DNA of 64,000 nucleotides from Massariosphaeria phaeospora (lineage: Eukaryota > Ascomycota > Dothideomycetes > Pleosporales): assembly GCA_011032825.1 (NCBI GenBank), contig JAADJZ010000021.1:248001-312000 (forward strand), in the 5' to 3' direction. Of this stretch, positions 33,023 through 44,856 are shown in pieces (positions within the stretch are counted from its first letter, which is position 1; each line of letters begins with the position of its first letter). A program made the position numbers and the translations under genes. The notes below the pieces were generated by a model that saw only the letters and a program-made list of their open reading frames with translations, did no database searches and was not told where the DNA came from.

Positions 33023-34709
33023 GGAGGTCGTCGCTGTGAGTGACTAAAGCGCAAAAGCGGTCTGCCGGGGCCCGTCGTCAGTAAAGGCACTCCGGTTGCG
33101 CTAGGCGCGGTGAGTGAGTGCGGGCTGGACTTACATGTGCGCGGGGCAGCGATCGCATCGGCCGACAACGGGGCGCTGTTCGCATATGCGCCTGTGGCAG
33201 TCAGAGTCAGAATGCCGTGGACGCGCAGAGGTGGGCGGGGGGGTGTGGTGGTGTGGTGGTTTGTCGTTTCGAAGGTCCCAGGTTGATGTTGGGGGGAATC
33301 GCGTCCGAGCGCGCTAACCGCATCGGCTGCCTGTTTGGTACACATGACATACGGCCAACTCGGAACCCTTTTCGACGACCATTCCACGACACAACCACAC
33401 GCATCCTCCACGGTGCATTTGCACTCCACCGGCGGTCTTGGGGCGCCGGATATCAGCTTAGCAGCCTCCCAACCCAAATCGCGGACCTTTTCGAGACATT
33501 TGCATCCTCTTCGCGGACCATCTCGACGACTAAAAAGCACCATGTTGACAGCCATCACTGTCGGTGATCGCTGCAGGAACAGATGCGGCTCAAAAGCTTA
33601 TCGCCATTAGACCCCGCCGCTGCCGTGGAAATCTGTGGGGAGTTTGGAGCGCACGTGCAGCTACGTGCTTTGAAACCATTCTACCCCGGCGCCGCTTCGT
33701 CCTGCCCTTGCGCAGCTCACAGGACCCGGTCTGCCTTTGTTTCCGTCTGCTTGAAGGCCGTCTTATTTACATCCCAGTGGGTGCTCAGAAGTTGGTTCAG
33801 AGACAGAAATTCGTCTCGGCTTGGTGGTACCTCATCAGGTCTGCAGCTGCCACTAGATATGGGGCAATGCGTATTCTATGGTGTTTATGGTAATTCATGA
33901 CTGCGGTCGCGGGCTGCTAGTGTAGCATTTGATGGCTGGTGCGATCGACATCTCGATGGGCCAAGACTTGCGGCTTGGTGTTGCACTTCCCCCACCCCCG
34001 GCATAGATAATTCTGCGCACCTAGGCGAATTTAACCCTACCTTTGTGCCTTCCCCTTTGAAAAGGTCCTAGGACAGTATATAGTATGCTAGATACTACAG
34101 GGCTCTGTATATATAAAGATTATCTACCTATTTAGAAACTCCTATACTGCTAAGAAGCTTGCCCGAGTCTATTGTAATTGGCAATGAAGTCTGTCAGGGC
34201 GGTGGGCCGCCCGCGCGACCGGAGCCACCCAAATACCTACCGAAGCACTGGAGATGACACATACTACAGCTGCTAGTTGAGCTTTCGGACTGGTTCAGGC
34301 TGTTAGATATATCGCTCGTACACAAATTGAGAACCGTGCTACTTCCACAATTATTTCCTTCCGTTCCACTTTGCACGTTGCAGTATCGTATGTTGTGGAA
34401 ACCAGCTTGCGTGCAGTTGCATGATATCAGTCGGAGTGTTCGCAATCTATAACACTTTCCACTTTTAGCAGCACACTGGGGATGAACCTTCGGCTTTGTT
34501 GGCCCTGGGCTATTACAGGTACCTATGACTACTTCTAGTTTTGTTACAATTAATCGTGCTATGAGCGCTTCAACCTGGGTACATCTGAGAGGGGGGCGAG
34601 ACCCAGCGGTGGATCAGTCGAGAAACTCATGAACCAATAGTCGTTCCTAGAGATCCCGGCTTGCATAACCCTATACTACTGGCGTCATTTTGCATTTGCT
34701 TCAAGAGCC
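33023..34709. other. Intergenic, 1.7 kb, with dispersed repeat copy B and a Cys-rich open frame
   Basis: Upstream region of the AAA-ATPase gene. Copy B of the dispersed repeat lies at about 34065-34202. On the minus strand 34601-34194 is open for about 135 codons, preceded by a pyrimidine-rich CTCTCAG acceptor-like site, and encodes a cysteine-rich peptide with no ATG start; see findings. ORFs at 33118-33900 look non-coding. Confidence 0.4.
34065..34202 (+). repeat. Dispersed repeat, copy B
   Basis: Matches copies at about 15429-15575 and 49168-49316 in the blocks TAGTATGCTAGATAC, CAGGGCTCTGTA, AGAAACTCCTATACTG, GCTTGCCCGAGTCT and GCAATGAAGTCTGTCAGGG. Somewhat shorter and more diverged than the other two. 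Same orientation. Confidence 0.75.
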
Positions 34710-35629
34710 TCAATCGTCATCGTCGTCCACGACGATGAGGCGATCAATTGCTATTTGAGCATGAGCTTTGCATCCTTGTTGTAGTTGTGAGATGGACACA
34801 TACCTTTTCCATCCTCGAGCAGATAGCCGCTACAATCGAGCTTCCATTTTTGGCTGCCAACTTTGATGTGTGCAATGCCAAACCGTAGCACAGCGAATTT
34901 GAACCTGTTGAAAAAGGTTGACCATTTCTGTTCGATCCAACGCGCAGACAGTTCCCAGACGCGTACCACAATGAACAAGTCCTCTAGACCCTCGGATATT
35001 CTCTGTTTGCGCGCTCTTTCTGCCTCTGCTAGTTCCTTCGCCAGAGGTAACGTCTTCTCGGATATTGTAGCCTCCCCTATTCCTGCATAGATGATGCGGT
35101 CCCTGAACATAGGTGCGCTCCTTGCTCTTATGCGGAGTTGAAGAGGTCCTCCTCTCATACTAGGGATTACCTCAAGCAACGAGATCTTGTTCAAGGGCGC
35201 CGTGAATATATACATGCCGATGGCGAATGCTATAACGCCTAGCACATCATAGGTAGGCCCAACAAAGAAGGCTAGACCTTCAGGGAGTTCTGACCGGAAT
35301 TTCCAGCAGAACAGCCCCAGACCAATAGTACTGCATCCAAGACCGTATGTGGCTACCGTATACCATACCCTATCCGGTGCTTTGTACAAGATGACCGGTT
35401 TCTGGGTTTGTGACACAGTTCGAAGGACAGGATCGGAGCTGACGATTGATCTGCGGGGTGCGTTGTAGGAATGCTGGAATCTTCGGGCGTAATATTGGGA
35501 GGAGACTCGAGCGTTTACTTGGAGCTGCTGAGTTCGTGGTCGCGCAGAGTATATAGCGTCGCGAATGGTCGAAGGTAGGCGCAGGGACCGTTGGTGGAGG
35601 AAGCTGGCGAACCCTCGGGAGACGGACAT
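34710..35629 (-). CDS. Predicted mitochondrial inner-membrane protein, 288 aa
   Basis: Exons 35629-34804 and 34750-34710; the 53-nt intron starts GTATGT and ends AAATAG, and the join gives YLLEDGKAIDRLIVVDDDDD with the stop right after. The N-terminus is Ser/Arg-rich without acids (MSVSRGFASFLHQRSLRLPS, then RPRTQQLQ and YYARRFQHSY), a good mitochondrial presequence. Two hydrophobic spans follow at about 90-110 (YTVATYGLGCSTIGLGLFCW) and 120-145. The remainder is soluble and ends in a run of five Asp. The layout resembles TMEM223/TMEM70-like assembly factors, but I cannot name the family; respiratory-chain assembly is only a guess. Relatives exist in fungi as hypothetical proteins. Confidence 0.75.
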
Positions 35630-36085
35630 GCTGCGCGTGTGAGTAGATGGTATGGCTAACAGCGAGGTTGAGCGAGCTATACCTGGAAAAGGGAGCGCGA
35701 CTTGCGAGTGGCACTGCGACTGACGAGAGCGGAATCTTCCCAGGAAATCCGCTCGAAACCACCGACACCGCCCTGGCAGAATTCATTGCCGATCAAGACG
35801 ATCCTCTCAATAGTATGTACGATACTAGCAATAGGTAGATGGTCTACCCTCTATGGTTACAAAGCTCTGCTGTGTCTAGCATACTAGGTAATGCCTACAT
35901 TGAATAGACCTTGTAGAGAGGGAGAGGGATCCAATATGGTCACGGAGGCGTGCGCCGAGAAGCTCCGATCGGAGGAGGCTCGTGCGGCCCCGAAGCCGAA
36001 GCTCTCCCAACTTAAGCTGGACTTCTCACCCTTCCGATCTGCACTTTCAGCTGCCGTGATCGCTATCGTCCGCCAATTGACACCC
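35630..36085. other. Divergent upstream region, 456 bp
   Basis: Shared by the mitochondrial membrane protein (-) and Pdx1 (+). Both products are mitochondrial by sequence. No specific site supported. Confidence 0.5.
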
Positions 36086-37574
36086 ATGGCCTCGATTGCC
36101 GTTGCCTGTAGGCGGTCGGCGCGGGCTGCGACGCAGCAGCTCAGGAACCATGGCGCACGGAGAGGTGAGAGCTCTTCTTCCCATCGAAGCACCAAACCCT
36201 GATAACGACGATACAGCCTTCCATGCCGGACCAGCTCCATTTGCGGCCCAGAGTTTCAACATGCCAGCGCTATCTCCGACAATGACTGAAGGCAACATCG
36301 CCACGTGGAAGGTCAAGGAAGGTGCGATAGCGGCCACAACACGGAGTTGTCCGAACCTGGGGGTTGCTGACAGGAAACAGGGGATTCCTTTGTCGCCGGC
36401 GATGTGTTGCTAGAAATTGAGACCGATAAGGCGCAGATGGACGTGGAAGCGCAAGATGACGGCATTCTAGCGAAGATCATCGTATGTTGCTCGAGGGTCA
36501 CGACGCCAGCGGAGCTGACTATTGTTACAGCAAGGGGATGGCTCCAAGGCCGTGCAAGTTGGTTCGAGGATAGGAGTCACCGCGGAGCCTGGAGACGACC
36601 TGAGTTCGCTCGATATCCCGCCAGAGGAGAGCCCAGCGCCGAAAAAAGCAGACACTACCAAGGAACAGCCCAAACAAGAGTCTGCTTCTGTGCCCAAGGA
36701 AGAAAGGACCTCGTCTCCCCCTCCCGCTCCCGAGTCCATATCTACAGACGCCCCGAACAAGGCCACTGGTGGTAAAGCCCAGAAACAAACATACCCACTT
36801 TCCCCTTCCATCCTGCACCTTCTCAGCCAGAACGGTTTACCGAAAGAGGAGGCGGACAAGATACCCGCTACTGGTCCTAAGGGCAGACTTCTAAAGGGCG
36901 ATGTGCTGGCTTATCTAGGGCTCGTTGAGGGATCATATCCCGCTGAATTGTCGGCCAGGATAGCCAAGCTAACTCACTTGGACCTATCCGATGTCAACAT
37001 GTCAGCGCCCAAGGAACCACCTGCTAAGAAGTCCGCGCCAGTGCCAGAAGCTCCGGCGGTAGCCGAGGAGATTGATGTTGAGGTGGCCTTGCCGGTCTCA
37101 CTGAAGGCCGTCGTTGAATGCCAGAAGCGTGTTCAGGAGTCAATCGGAGTCTTTTTGCCCCTATCAACCTACATCGCCCGCGCTACGGAACTTGCCAACG
37201 ACGATCTTCCCCGGCCGAAGACGCATAAACCATCTGCTGATGAACTTTTCAATGCTGTACTCGGCCTTGACATGGTCGCTGGAAAAAAGTACGCAAGAGG
37301 ACAATTCATCCCTCAGGTATCTGCGCTTCCTACTACTACGCTGGGTGTAACAAGGTCAACTTTGAACAAGAAGCCCGATGTTTTGGACATCCTTGCTGGA
37401 AAGAAGGCTGTCCGCCCGAGTAAAGCATTCCAAGCGGGTGTACCACACAGGGGTATTGCCTCTTCGAATCTCTTCAGCGTGCAAGTGCCAAAGGGAGACC
37501 AAAAGAGAGGGCAGATCTTCCTCCAACGTATCAAGAGCATACTGGAGGCTGAGCCTGGCCGATTAGTCGTCTAA
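36086..37574 (+). CDS. PDX1: Pyruvate dehydrogenase complex protein X (E3-binding protein), 442 aa
   Basis: Four exons: 36086-36164, 36217-36321, 36381-36481 and 36531-37574; all three introns are 49-59 nt with GTRNGN donors and CAG acceptors. Exon 1 is an Arg/Ala-rich mitochondrial presequence ([19 protein letters not shown]). Residues about 35-115 form a lipoyl domain, [21 protein letters not shown] with the lipoyl lysine in [10 protein letters not shown]. After a Pro/Ala linker comes a peripheral-subunit-binding domain ([38 protein letters not shown]). The C-terminal part is short and divergent and lacks the HxxxDG catalytic motif of E2, as expected for protein X, which docks E3 on the E2 core. 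Confidence 0.93.
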
Positions 37575-38496
37575 AGGCAGAGACTGCGGTCGTCTGCGTG
37601 ACACTGTAGTTTATGTATATTATCGCACGTTAGATGGAGGATAGCAACCTCAACCCCTTAGCAGAATTTTATTGCCGATTCCATCTCTACAAATAGGTTT
37701 TAGGCGATTCTCTTGACAGCCTAAGAGTTACTAGCGATAGGTAGACAGCAGAAGGAGGCTAGCTTGCGGTGGTGCCATCACAAACGAATTAGGCCAGCGG
37801 GGTGATGGCAGAGCATAGAGCAACTCCCTACAGAACTGCCCGGTTTCGCTGGCAGCTTCGAGCCAATATATAACGTCCAGGTCCCGAGCAGGTAGTTGAG
37901 GGTAATCATGATGGCAGCCGCGCAGAGCCTCACGGGTGCCGACAGTCGCACAAATCTCGGGCCAATATAGGCACTTTTGATCGGCAATTGCCCCGAGACG
38001 CATCTCCAAGCTCTCCAAATCTATCCCCACGCTTTCCTGCAGGCACTGTACCCGGATCCTGGGCGGTGTGTCTTTGGTGATGTCTCTTGCTCGACAAGCA
38101 GCATGTTATCCCAGCCGGAGAAATCGGCGCAGTCAGTCTCTGCGCAAAAAGCAACTCTCGAGAAGATCCAGTGCAACGCTCGAGCGAGAGCTTCAACAAT
38201 TGTCGTTGCTGCTGTGCCTGTGCGTCCCGTCCGTACCTTCCCGAGGTCTCCACTCAAACTGGGCACGCTCCAACTTGCCCCGACGCTAGGGTTCCCGCTA
38301 ATCGACAAGTGGCTCAGTGTCTAAATTTTGTCAGAGCAAAGCGAGCTCGTCCTGTGCGCCTCGCGGATCGACCGGTCTCTAGACACCACACCTATACACC
38401 GACTTGTCGCCGCTCCTATTCGCATTATCACCATCGACCTAGCATCAATTCCAAGCCAGCAACCCCTAAGAAGCTGCGCAGCCCTTCGTTTGCACC
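37575..38496. other. Intergenic, 922 bp
   Basis: 3' region of PDX1 and upstream region of AGC1. ORFs on both strands have no coding character. Confidence 0.5.
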
Positions 38497-40766
38497 ATGG
38501 CGACGGTCACGGAGCAGGTTGGCGAGGCGCTCCTGGGCACCACCGAGGAACCGCAATTGTCGCAACTCACGCGTGCTGCTTTCATGAAGCATGCCGTAAA
38601 AGACGAGGAAACCGGCGACTACTACGTGGGCGAGAACGAGTTCATCGATGCCGTGGCACCAGAGAGCGAGGACTACGTGAATACCCACCCCTACTCCAAT
38701 TGTGCCTAGTCAAAGCTAACGACGCGATTCTCGCCAGCACAAAATCAAACGATACCAGTATGGTATCCTCTTCCTCGTTGCAGACCGTGCCAGAACAGGC
38801 AAGGTCACGCTGCAGGACTGGGCCGTCTTCCAGAGTCTGCTTGCAAAACCGGACGCCGAGTATGAGGTCATCTTCCGCTTCTTCGATAAGAAGAGGACGG
38901 GATACATCAACTTCGACGACTTTTACGAGACATGGAGGGAACACAAGGGCGATGACAGCCTGCCGTTCAACTGGGACTCGGAATGGGCTACGCTGTACAT
39001 CGGCGCCAAGGGCAAGCGGCACACCATGACATATCCCCAATTCGCCCAGATGCTTCGTGGACTGCAAGGAGAGCGGGTCCGACAAGCTTTCCTATATTTC
39101 GACAAGAACAAGGATGGATATGTCGAGCCCGAGGACTTCCAGCGCATCATCCGCGAGACTGCGAGCCACAAGCTGTCCGATTATCTCCTGGAGAACCTCC
39201 CGACCCTCTGTAACATCTCGGCTGGCAGCAAAATATCGTACGCGAACGTCCGGGCATTTCAAAACATGATACAGCAGATGGATATGGTCGAGCTGATCAT
39301 TCGCAATGCTACCGAGAAGAGCACAGACGGCAAGATTACGCGGACAGACTTTCTCAACGAAGCTGCACGGATCAGCCGCTTCAACTTGTACACGCCCATG
39401 GAAGCCGACATCCTGTTCCATTTTGCTGGTCTGGATGATCCATCTGGCAGGCTGAGTCTGAGGGACTTTGCTCGCGTCCTCGATCCCTCCTGGCACAGTT
39501 TAGTGTCAGGTGGATCAGAAGCAATTGCGGATGTTGGCCAAAAAGCGTTCGCCTCGACAAAATCGATTCTACATGACGTTCTAGAGTCGGCGCATCATTT
39601 CGCGCTAGGCAGTTTGGCAGGCGCGTTCGGTGCTTTCATGGTGTATCCCATCGATCTGGTGAAGACTCGAATGCAGAACCAGCGAGGATCGGCTGTCGGC
39701 CAGGTCCTATACAAGAACTCTCTCGATTGCGCAAGGAAGGTGATCAAGAATGAAGGCGTGCGCGGACTCTACTCTGGTGTTTTGCCACAGCTTGTCGGTG
39801 TCGCGCCGGAGAAGGCTATCAAGTTGACGGTCAACGACTTGGTGCGCGGAAAGTTCACAGAGAAGAGTACAGGAAATATATGGTACGGCCATGAGCTCTT
39901 AGCAGGTGGCACTGCTGGTGCCTGTCAAGTGGTAAATAAGACCCTGCTTCGTCGATTCTAGCCTTGGTCGGGCACGCGTTAACCCACATACCCACGCAGG
40001 TCTTTACGAACCCTCTCGAGATTGTCAAGATCCGATTGCAAGTCCAGGGCGAGGTCGCAAAGACGGTCGAAGGCACTCCAAAACGCTCTGCGCTATGGAT
40101 CGTCCGAAACCTAGGTCTCGTCGGCTTATACAAGGGCGCTAGTGCTTGTCTTTTGCGAGACGGTAAGCATGGCTTCCCAAAACAAGGAAGGAGTTTGCGA
40201 CTCACACAAGAACAGTGCCCTTCTCCGCCATATACTTCCCCGCATACAGTCACTTGAAGCGAGACTACTTTGGCGAAAGCCCGACCAAGTCGCTCGGTGT
40301 ACTGCAGATGCTAACAGCAGGTGCTATCGCGGGTATGCCAGCGGCGTACTTTACCACGCCGTGCGATGTTATCAAGACGAGGTTGCAGGTCGAGGCGCGG
40401 AAGGGCGAGGCTACCTACAACGGCCTCCGCCATGCAGCAACTACGATCTGGCGAGAGGAGGGGTTCAAGGCCTTCTTCAAGGGCGGACCAGCCCGTATTA
40501 TGCGATCTTCACCCCAATTCGGCTTCACACTTGCCGGCTACGAGATGCTCCAGCGGACATTCCCCATGCCGTCGGCTGCTGGGTCCTCGGAGGATACACT
40601 GGAACCCGGAGTCGGTCTCGCAGAGGCCAAAGCGCCGCTACCGTATCTCCGTAGCCGCAATGCGCTCAAGGTCATCCTCGATCTGGACGAGAACTTTGGA
40701 CGTCCGAAATTGCCGCCAGGCAAGACGTTCACGGGCATTCCAGGATTCGGCGGGAAGCAGGCGTAA
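38497..40766 (+). CDS. AGC1: Mitochondrial aspartate/glutamate carrier with EF-hands, 695 aa
   Basis: Four exons: 38497-38676, 38738-39931, 40000-40162 and 40216-40766; joins rebuild [31 protein letters not shown] and [17 protein letters not shown]. The N-terminal half has EF-hand repeats, one with a canonical loop ([12 protein letters not shown]), as in aralar/citrin-type carriers. The C-terminal half has three mitochondrial-carrier repeats with PxD/ExxKxRxQ signatures: [22 protein letters not shown] and [10 protein letters not shown] (T before PCD). It exchanges matrix aspartate for cytosolic glutamate plus a proton across the inner membrane, feeding the malate-aspartate shuttle, and is activated by Ca2+ from the intermembrane-space side. 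The length fits the family. The first ATG has a CACC context. Confidence 0.95.
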
Positions 40767-41520
40767 GTGGCAGCCGGGCGATGCCTAGCGGAGCGGGAGG
40801 GGAAAGTGAGGGTAAAATGCCATTGGACACATTGCGGCAAGGGCACTCGCATTGGACGCGGATCTGGTTTATCATGCAATTGTTTTCTTTTTGGCGTTGC
40901 ACGGCTGCGTAGAGGTTCGCTCGCCAGTTCTCAGCCGCAGCAGAGGCCGGGGTGGGGGCGCGACTATCGAGGCGATTCCCTTTCCAGCGGGTGGGCTTGC
41001 ATGGGCATGGAGGAGGGCTCGCCAGCCCGTTTGTTCATTAGACCAGCAGGAGACCGGAGGACTCGCAGTGTGTACGATAGGCGGCGGGGGGCCGTTTGCG
41101 GCGAGGGCGGGCGAGGGGGCGCCGGCGCAGACGCAGATGCAGCCGCAGCGGAGGGTGGGTAAATTGGGTGCATTGCATGGGCGCTGTCATCTGGACTGAC
41201 TGAACTTGACTGACTGTGTCGACTGCGCGCGGGCAGAGTGCAGCAGCGTGGGCTAGCTGGCGACGCCTACGCAGAACGGGGCAGGTAGATAATGGCAGCC
41301 AGCGACAGGTAGCCGGAATGCAGACGGAGCATTTTAACCTACTCGGTTTAATCTATTGTAGCGTGTCTGTATGGGGAGGGGGGATGGGGGGAGAGAAGGA
41401 CCCTGGGCAGCAGCAAGCGGGGTTGTCGGGGTGGTGGGTGTGGGTGGTGCAGCACAGAGCACACGCTGCAGTGGCGGCTTGACAGGGCAGGCGTGCGCTG
41501 CGGGACGGCGTGAGGCTGAT

Positions 41521-41597
41521 GGCGACTGGCGACTGGCGACTGGCGACTGGCGACTGGCGACTGGCGACTGGCGACTGGCGACTGGCGACTGGCAACT
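41521..41597 (+). repeat. Heptanucleotide minisatellite (GGCGACT)10 plus one imperfect copy
   Basis: Ten perfect copies of GGCGACT at 41521-41590, then GGCAACT and further degenerate copies. A seven-base unit passes through all three frames, giving spurious heptapeptide-repeat ORFs on both strands. Confidence 0.95.
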
Positions 41598-41934
41598 GGC
41601 GCCGCGACTGGACTGGCGACTGACTGGCACTCGGCGCGACTGGCACGAAGGAGGCTCCCGGCTCAGGGCTCAGGGCCCAGGGCTCTGCCCAAGCACTGCA
41701 CTGGCAGGGCGGCCGTATGTAGGCAGGTAACCCGTTGACCGTTCGCGCTGAGCTGATATCTACCTATGGCCGTCTCTTGCGTCGACGGCCGTCGTGAGCC
41801 TTAGCCCGCCCTCACCCCGTCGCGGACCTTGGATCTCTCCAGACTCCAGCTGCCCACTGCCCACTGCCCGCGCGCGCTCTGCCCGTGAGCTCCAGCTTCT
41901 TCTCCCGCGCCGCGCCGTGTCGACCCTCGCAGTG

Positions 41935-41964
41935 GAGCTTGAGCTTGAGCTTGAGCTTGGGCTT
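41935..41964 (+). repeat. Hexanucleotide repeat (GAGCTT)4 plus GGGCTT
   Basis: Four perfect GAGCTT units followed by one GGGCTT. Confidence 0.9.
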
Positions 41965-42983
41965 CAGCATCTCTCTGAGGTCTCCGGGCACAGCACAGCC
42001 TCCCTGACCCCTCCCGTCCGGAATAGCAGCAACACAGCACGCCCACGCCCACCCCGCCGTGTCGACAGCGGCCGTCAGCGGCACGCGCAGAGCTGCTAAC
42101 CGTGTCTCGCGTCTGCCCGGGCGCGCGACGTCGCGCGCTGATAGATGGTCGCTGCGATCGTCTTCCGTCTGCCCCATGCAAACGATCCGACGACCACCCC
42201 GCCCGCGCCGTGGTTGATCTATGTTCGCGATCGGCACCCTTCTCCACCGCCTTGAGGCTGAAAGGTCGTCCGTCGCACCCTCGGGTACGTTACCAGCGCG
42301 CAGAGCCGCCTCCCCCGTTCTCGCGAAACCCCCATCTCCGCTCTCATTGCTGTCTTGCTTTCATATATTGCCTGTCGCCGTCTCCTTCTCTTTCCAGTGC
42401 TCCCCGCGCATCCCTCCGGCCGTAGCTTCCCTTCTCTGCCCCCGCCCACCGCCAGCTGGGGCAGCCGCACCTGCTCCATTGCGACGGACCTCAACAGGTC
42501 GTCCTCTAGCGCGCTCCCCCAGGCCAAGCCATGTTCCAATTGTTCGCTTTCTTCATTCTGCACCTGCGCGGTCAGAACTCCCTTGCGGAGAAGGCGAATG
42601 TCCTGCCGCAACTGGACAGGTGCGCGCCGGCACCGAGGCCCATCCTCCCTTCCATCGCTCTCCCAGATACTCGCGCTTGGTAGCTTCATTTACCTCCAAA
42701 GCATCTCAGGATTGCATCCCAAGCCCGCAACTTCTCACTTCATTGTCTCAGCATCCTGTTCAATCATCGCTCGGCACCATGCTCCTGGCGGCCATGCTGA
42801 CCTCCTCCCAGAGCACATACAAAACTTGGCACTCTTGTGACACTCGTTCTTCCCCCTGCGGCCCCGGGCCATTCGTTCCAGATCCTCGAGAGGCGTCGTG
42901 GGGATAGATATTGCATCTTTCCAGCACCTCTGCCTATATCCTTATTTGAGGCTACGTTTCTGAGCCTCGCCGTCGAATGACAT

Positions 42984-44856
42984 ATGTCCTTAAACTACGA
43001 CTCCGACGACGCCTTCCCACGATCTCCCGGTCTTGCGCCCGTCAGACCCAAAGCGACCCCGTCTCCCTCGCCGCCGCCGATCGTGACGCAGCGGGTGACC
43101 ATTTCTTCGACTGCTCAGAACGTCAGTCCTCCTTCCTCCAGAAGACGCAAGAAACCTAATCGACGAAAGACCCGGCCGAGCCAAGGCGATTTCGTCCTCA
43201 TTCGAATCATGGATCCAAATCAACCCGATATCGCACGGCAGGTCGGTGAGCGAGCTCTGAATTCCGATTCCGGTTCCGAGGCCGACGACGAGGACATGGA
43301 AGAACGGTCTCAGACAGGAGATCCGCCTCCACCACAATCCGAGGCCCGGTCTACGCAGCGGGACACACCACCTGTAGACCTGCGGGCTACGGCACAGAAG
43401 GCACTTGACAGGGACGTACGTCAAACTTCTCCTGCAACCAGCAAATTCCCGCCCCCATTCCACCGCGACTCGGCAGTAGAGCTGGACAACCAGCCACACA
43501 CCCACCTCGAGGCAGATACCGACGCATCTCACACTTCGTCGGCAGAGAGTTTGCCAAATGGTCTGCGAGTTGAGATTAACAGACTCAACTCAGAATCGCC
43601 CGCAAACAGATTTTCCCACCCGGGAGCCGCAACAACGAATCCATCTAGCGAGCACAATGGGTCATTGACGAACGGTGCGCCCCCAGAAGATTCTCTAGCG
43701 ACTTCACCAAATCTTCGTGAACTCACTATCTCTCAATCACGAGGCCCGCCCGGTCAGAAGCTGCCAGCGTTGCAAAATCCAAACTCACCCTCACACGATG
43801 ATCCGACAGGGTCACCGAATCAGGAGAGACGACTTCCGTCCTTCCGCCATCTCAGCGAATTAGCAGAAACCGCTAGAAGCGAGCAGGAAATCAATAGAGT
43901 GAATGGTTTTCCTCATCGCCCTTCAGTATCATCTACGGGCCAGTCGCCCACTTCCGTCCGCAATCTGTCGATTAGCTCGCGCTCACCTGCCAGTGCATTT
44001 CCCCCACTAAGTGCCACATCTCCCATTAGCGCTAATAGCGAGATACAAACACGAGACCCCTTTTTGAGGGCCGGGCAGCATCTGACGCTGTTCAGTGCCC
44101 GTAGGCCTTCACAAGCGTCGGATAATGGGCCATATTCAGCCACCATACATTCGGCGTCAACAACAAACGATAGCTACCAAAGCTCTGACGGCCTCAGTCC
44201 CGGGACACAGTCCACTCCAATCGATAGACAAACACATCGCATGAGTATAGACGGGACTCTTGCCTCTAGGACATTACCACCACCTGTGGGACCAAACATA
44301 CAACACATTCCTCCACATGGATCTGGAGGCTTTAAGTGCGACCACGCTGGCTGTACCGCCCCTCCGTTCCAAACCCAATATCTGTTGAAGTGAGTATACA
44401 CCAACGTTCGAGTCTTCAATTTGCTCCCTCCGTGTCATCTTACCCAACATGAATTGCTGACTAAGGTGTTCTCCAGCTCACACGCCAACGTCCATTCGCA
44501 AAACCGGCCACATTATTGCCCCGTTACGGGATGCCCGCGAAGTGAGGGTGGGAAGGGTTTCAAGCGGAAAAACGAAATGATACGGCACGGTTTGGTTCAT
44601 GCTTCTCCAGGCTACGTTTGTCCGTTCTGTCCCGATCGCGAGCACAAATACCCAAGGCCGGATAATCTGCAGAGGTACGTACCCAATACAATAGACGATC
44701 TCTCCTTTCTTTAATACAGTCATGTTAACCAAGCTGCTGTATAGACATGTACGCGTCCACCATGTCGATAAGGACAAAGACGACGCGCAACTACGGGACG
44801 TACTTGCGCAACGACCTGAGGGCGGTAGTCGGGGCAGAAGAAGACGAGTGAGCTGA
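42984..44856 (+). CDS. C2H2 zinc-finger transcription factor-like protein, 571 aa
   Basis: Exons 42984-44389, 44477-44674 and 44745-44856. Introns start GTGAGT and GTACGT and end CTCCAG and TATAG; the joins rebuild QYLLNSHANVHSQNRP and DNLQRHVRVHHVDKDKDD. The first 440 residues are Ser/Pro-rich and disordered with a basic patch (SSRRRKKPNRRKTRPS, about 52-67). The C-terminus holds three zinc-finger-like units: CDHAGCTAPPF...H-x3-H, CPVTGCPRSEGGKGF...H-x3-H and CPFCPDREHKY...H-x3-HH, then a basic end (GGSRGRRRRVS). DNA binding is likely; the target is unknown. All zinc ligands depend on correct splicing, because the first and third units are split by introns. Confidence 0.85.

Larger units (their letters stand above)
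40767..42983. other. Long upstream region of the C2H2 transcription factor, 2.2 kb
   Basis: GC-rich with simple repeats (41521-41597 and 41935-41964). ORFs on both strands arise from these repeats. A long 5' leader for the downstream regulator is plausible but not shown. Confidence 0.5.

Noticed and set aside
33118..33900. Several overlapping ORFs of 65-149 codons upstream of the AAA-ATPase gene
   Set aside because: No shared frame, motif or splice signal; GC-rich promoter-like sequence.
41334..41730. ORFs on both strands with heptapeptide repeats (such as SRQSPVA)
   Set aside because: Direct by-product of the seven-base minisatellite, which stays open in several frames.
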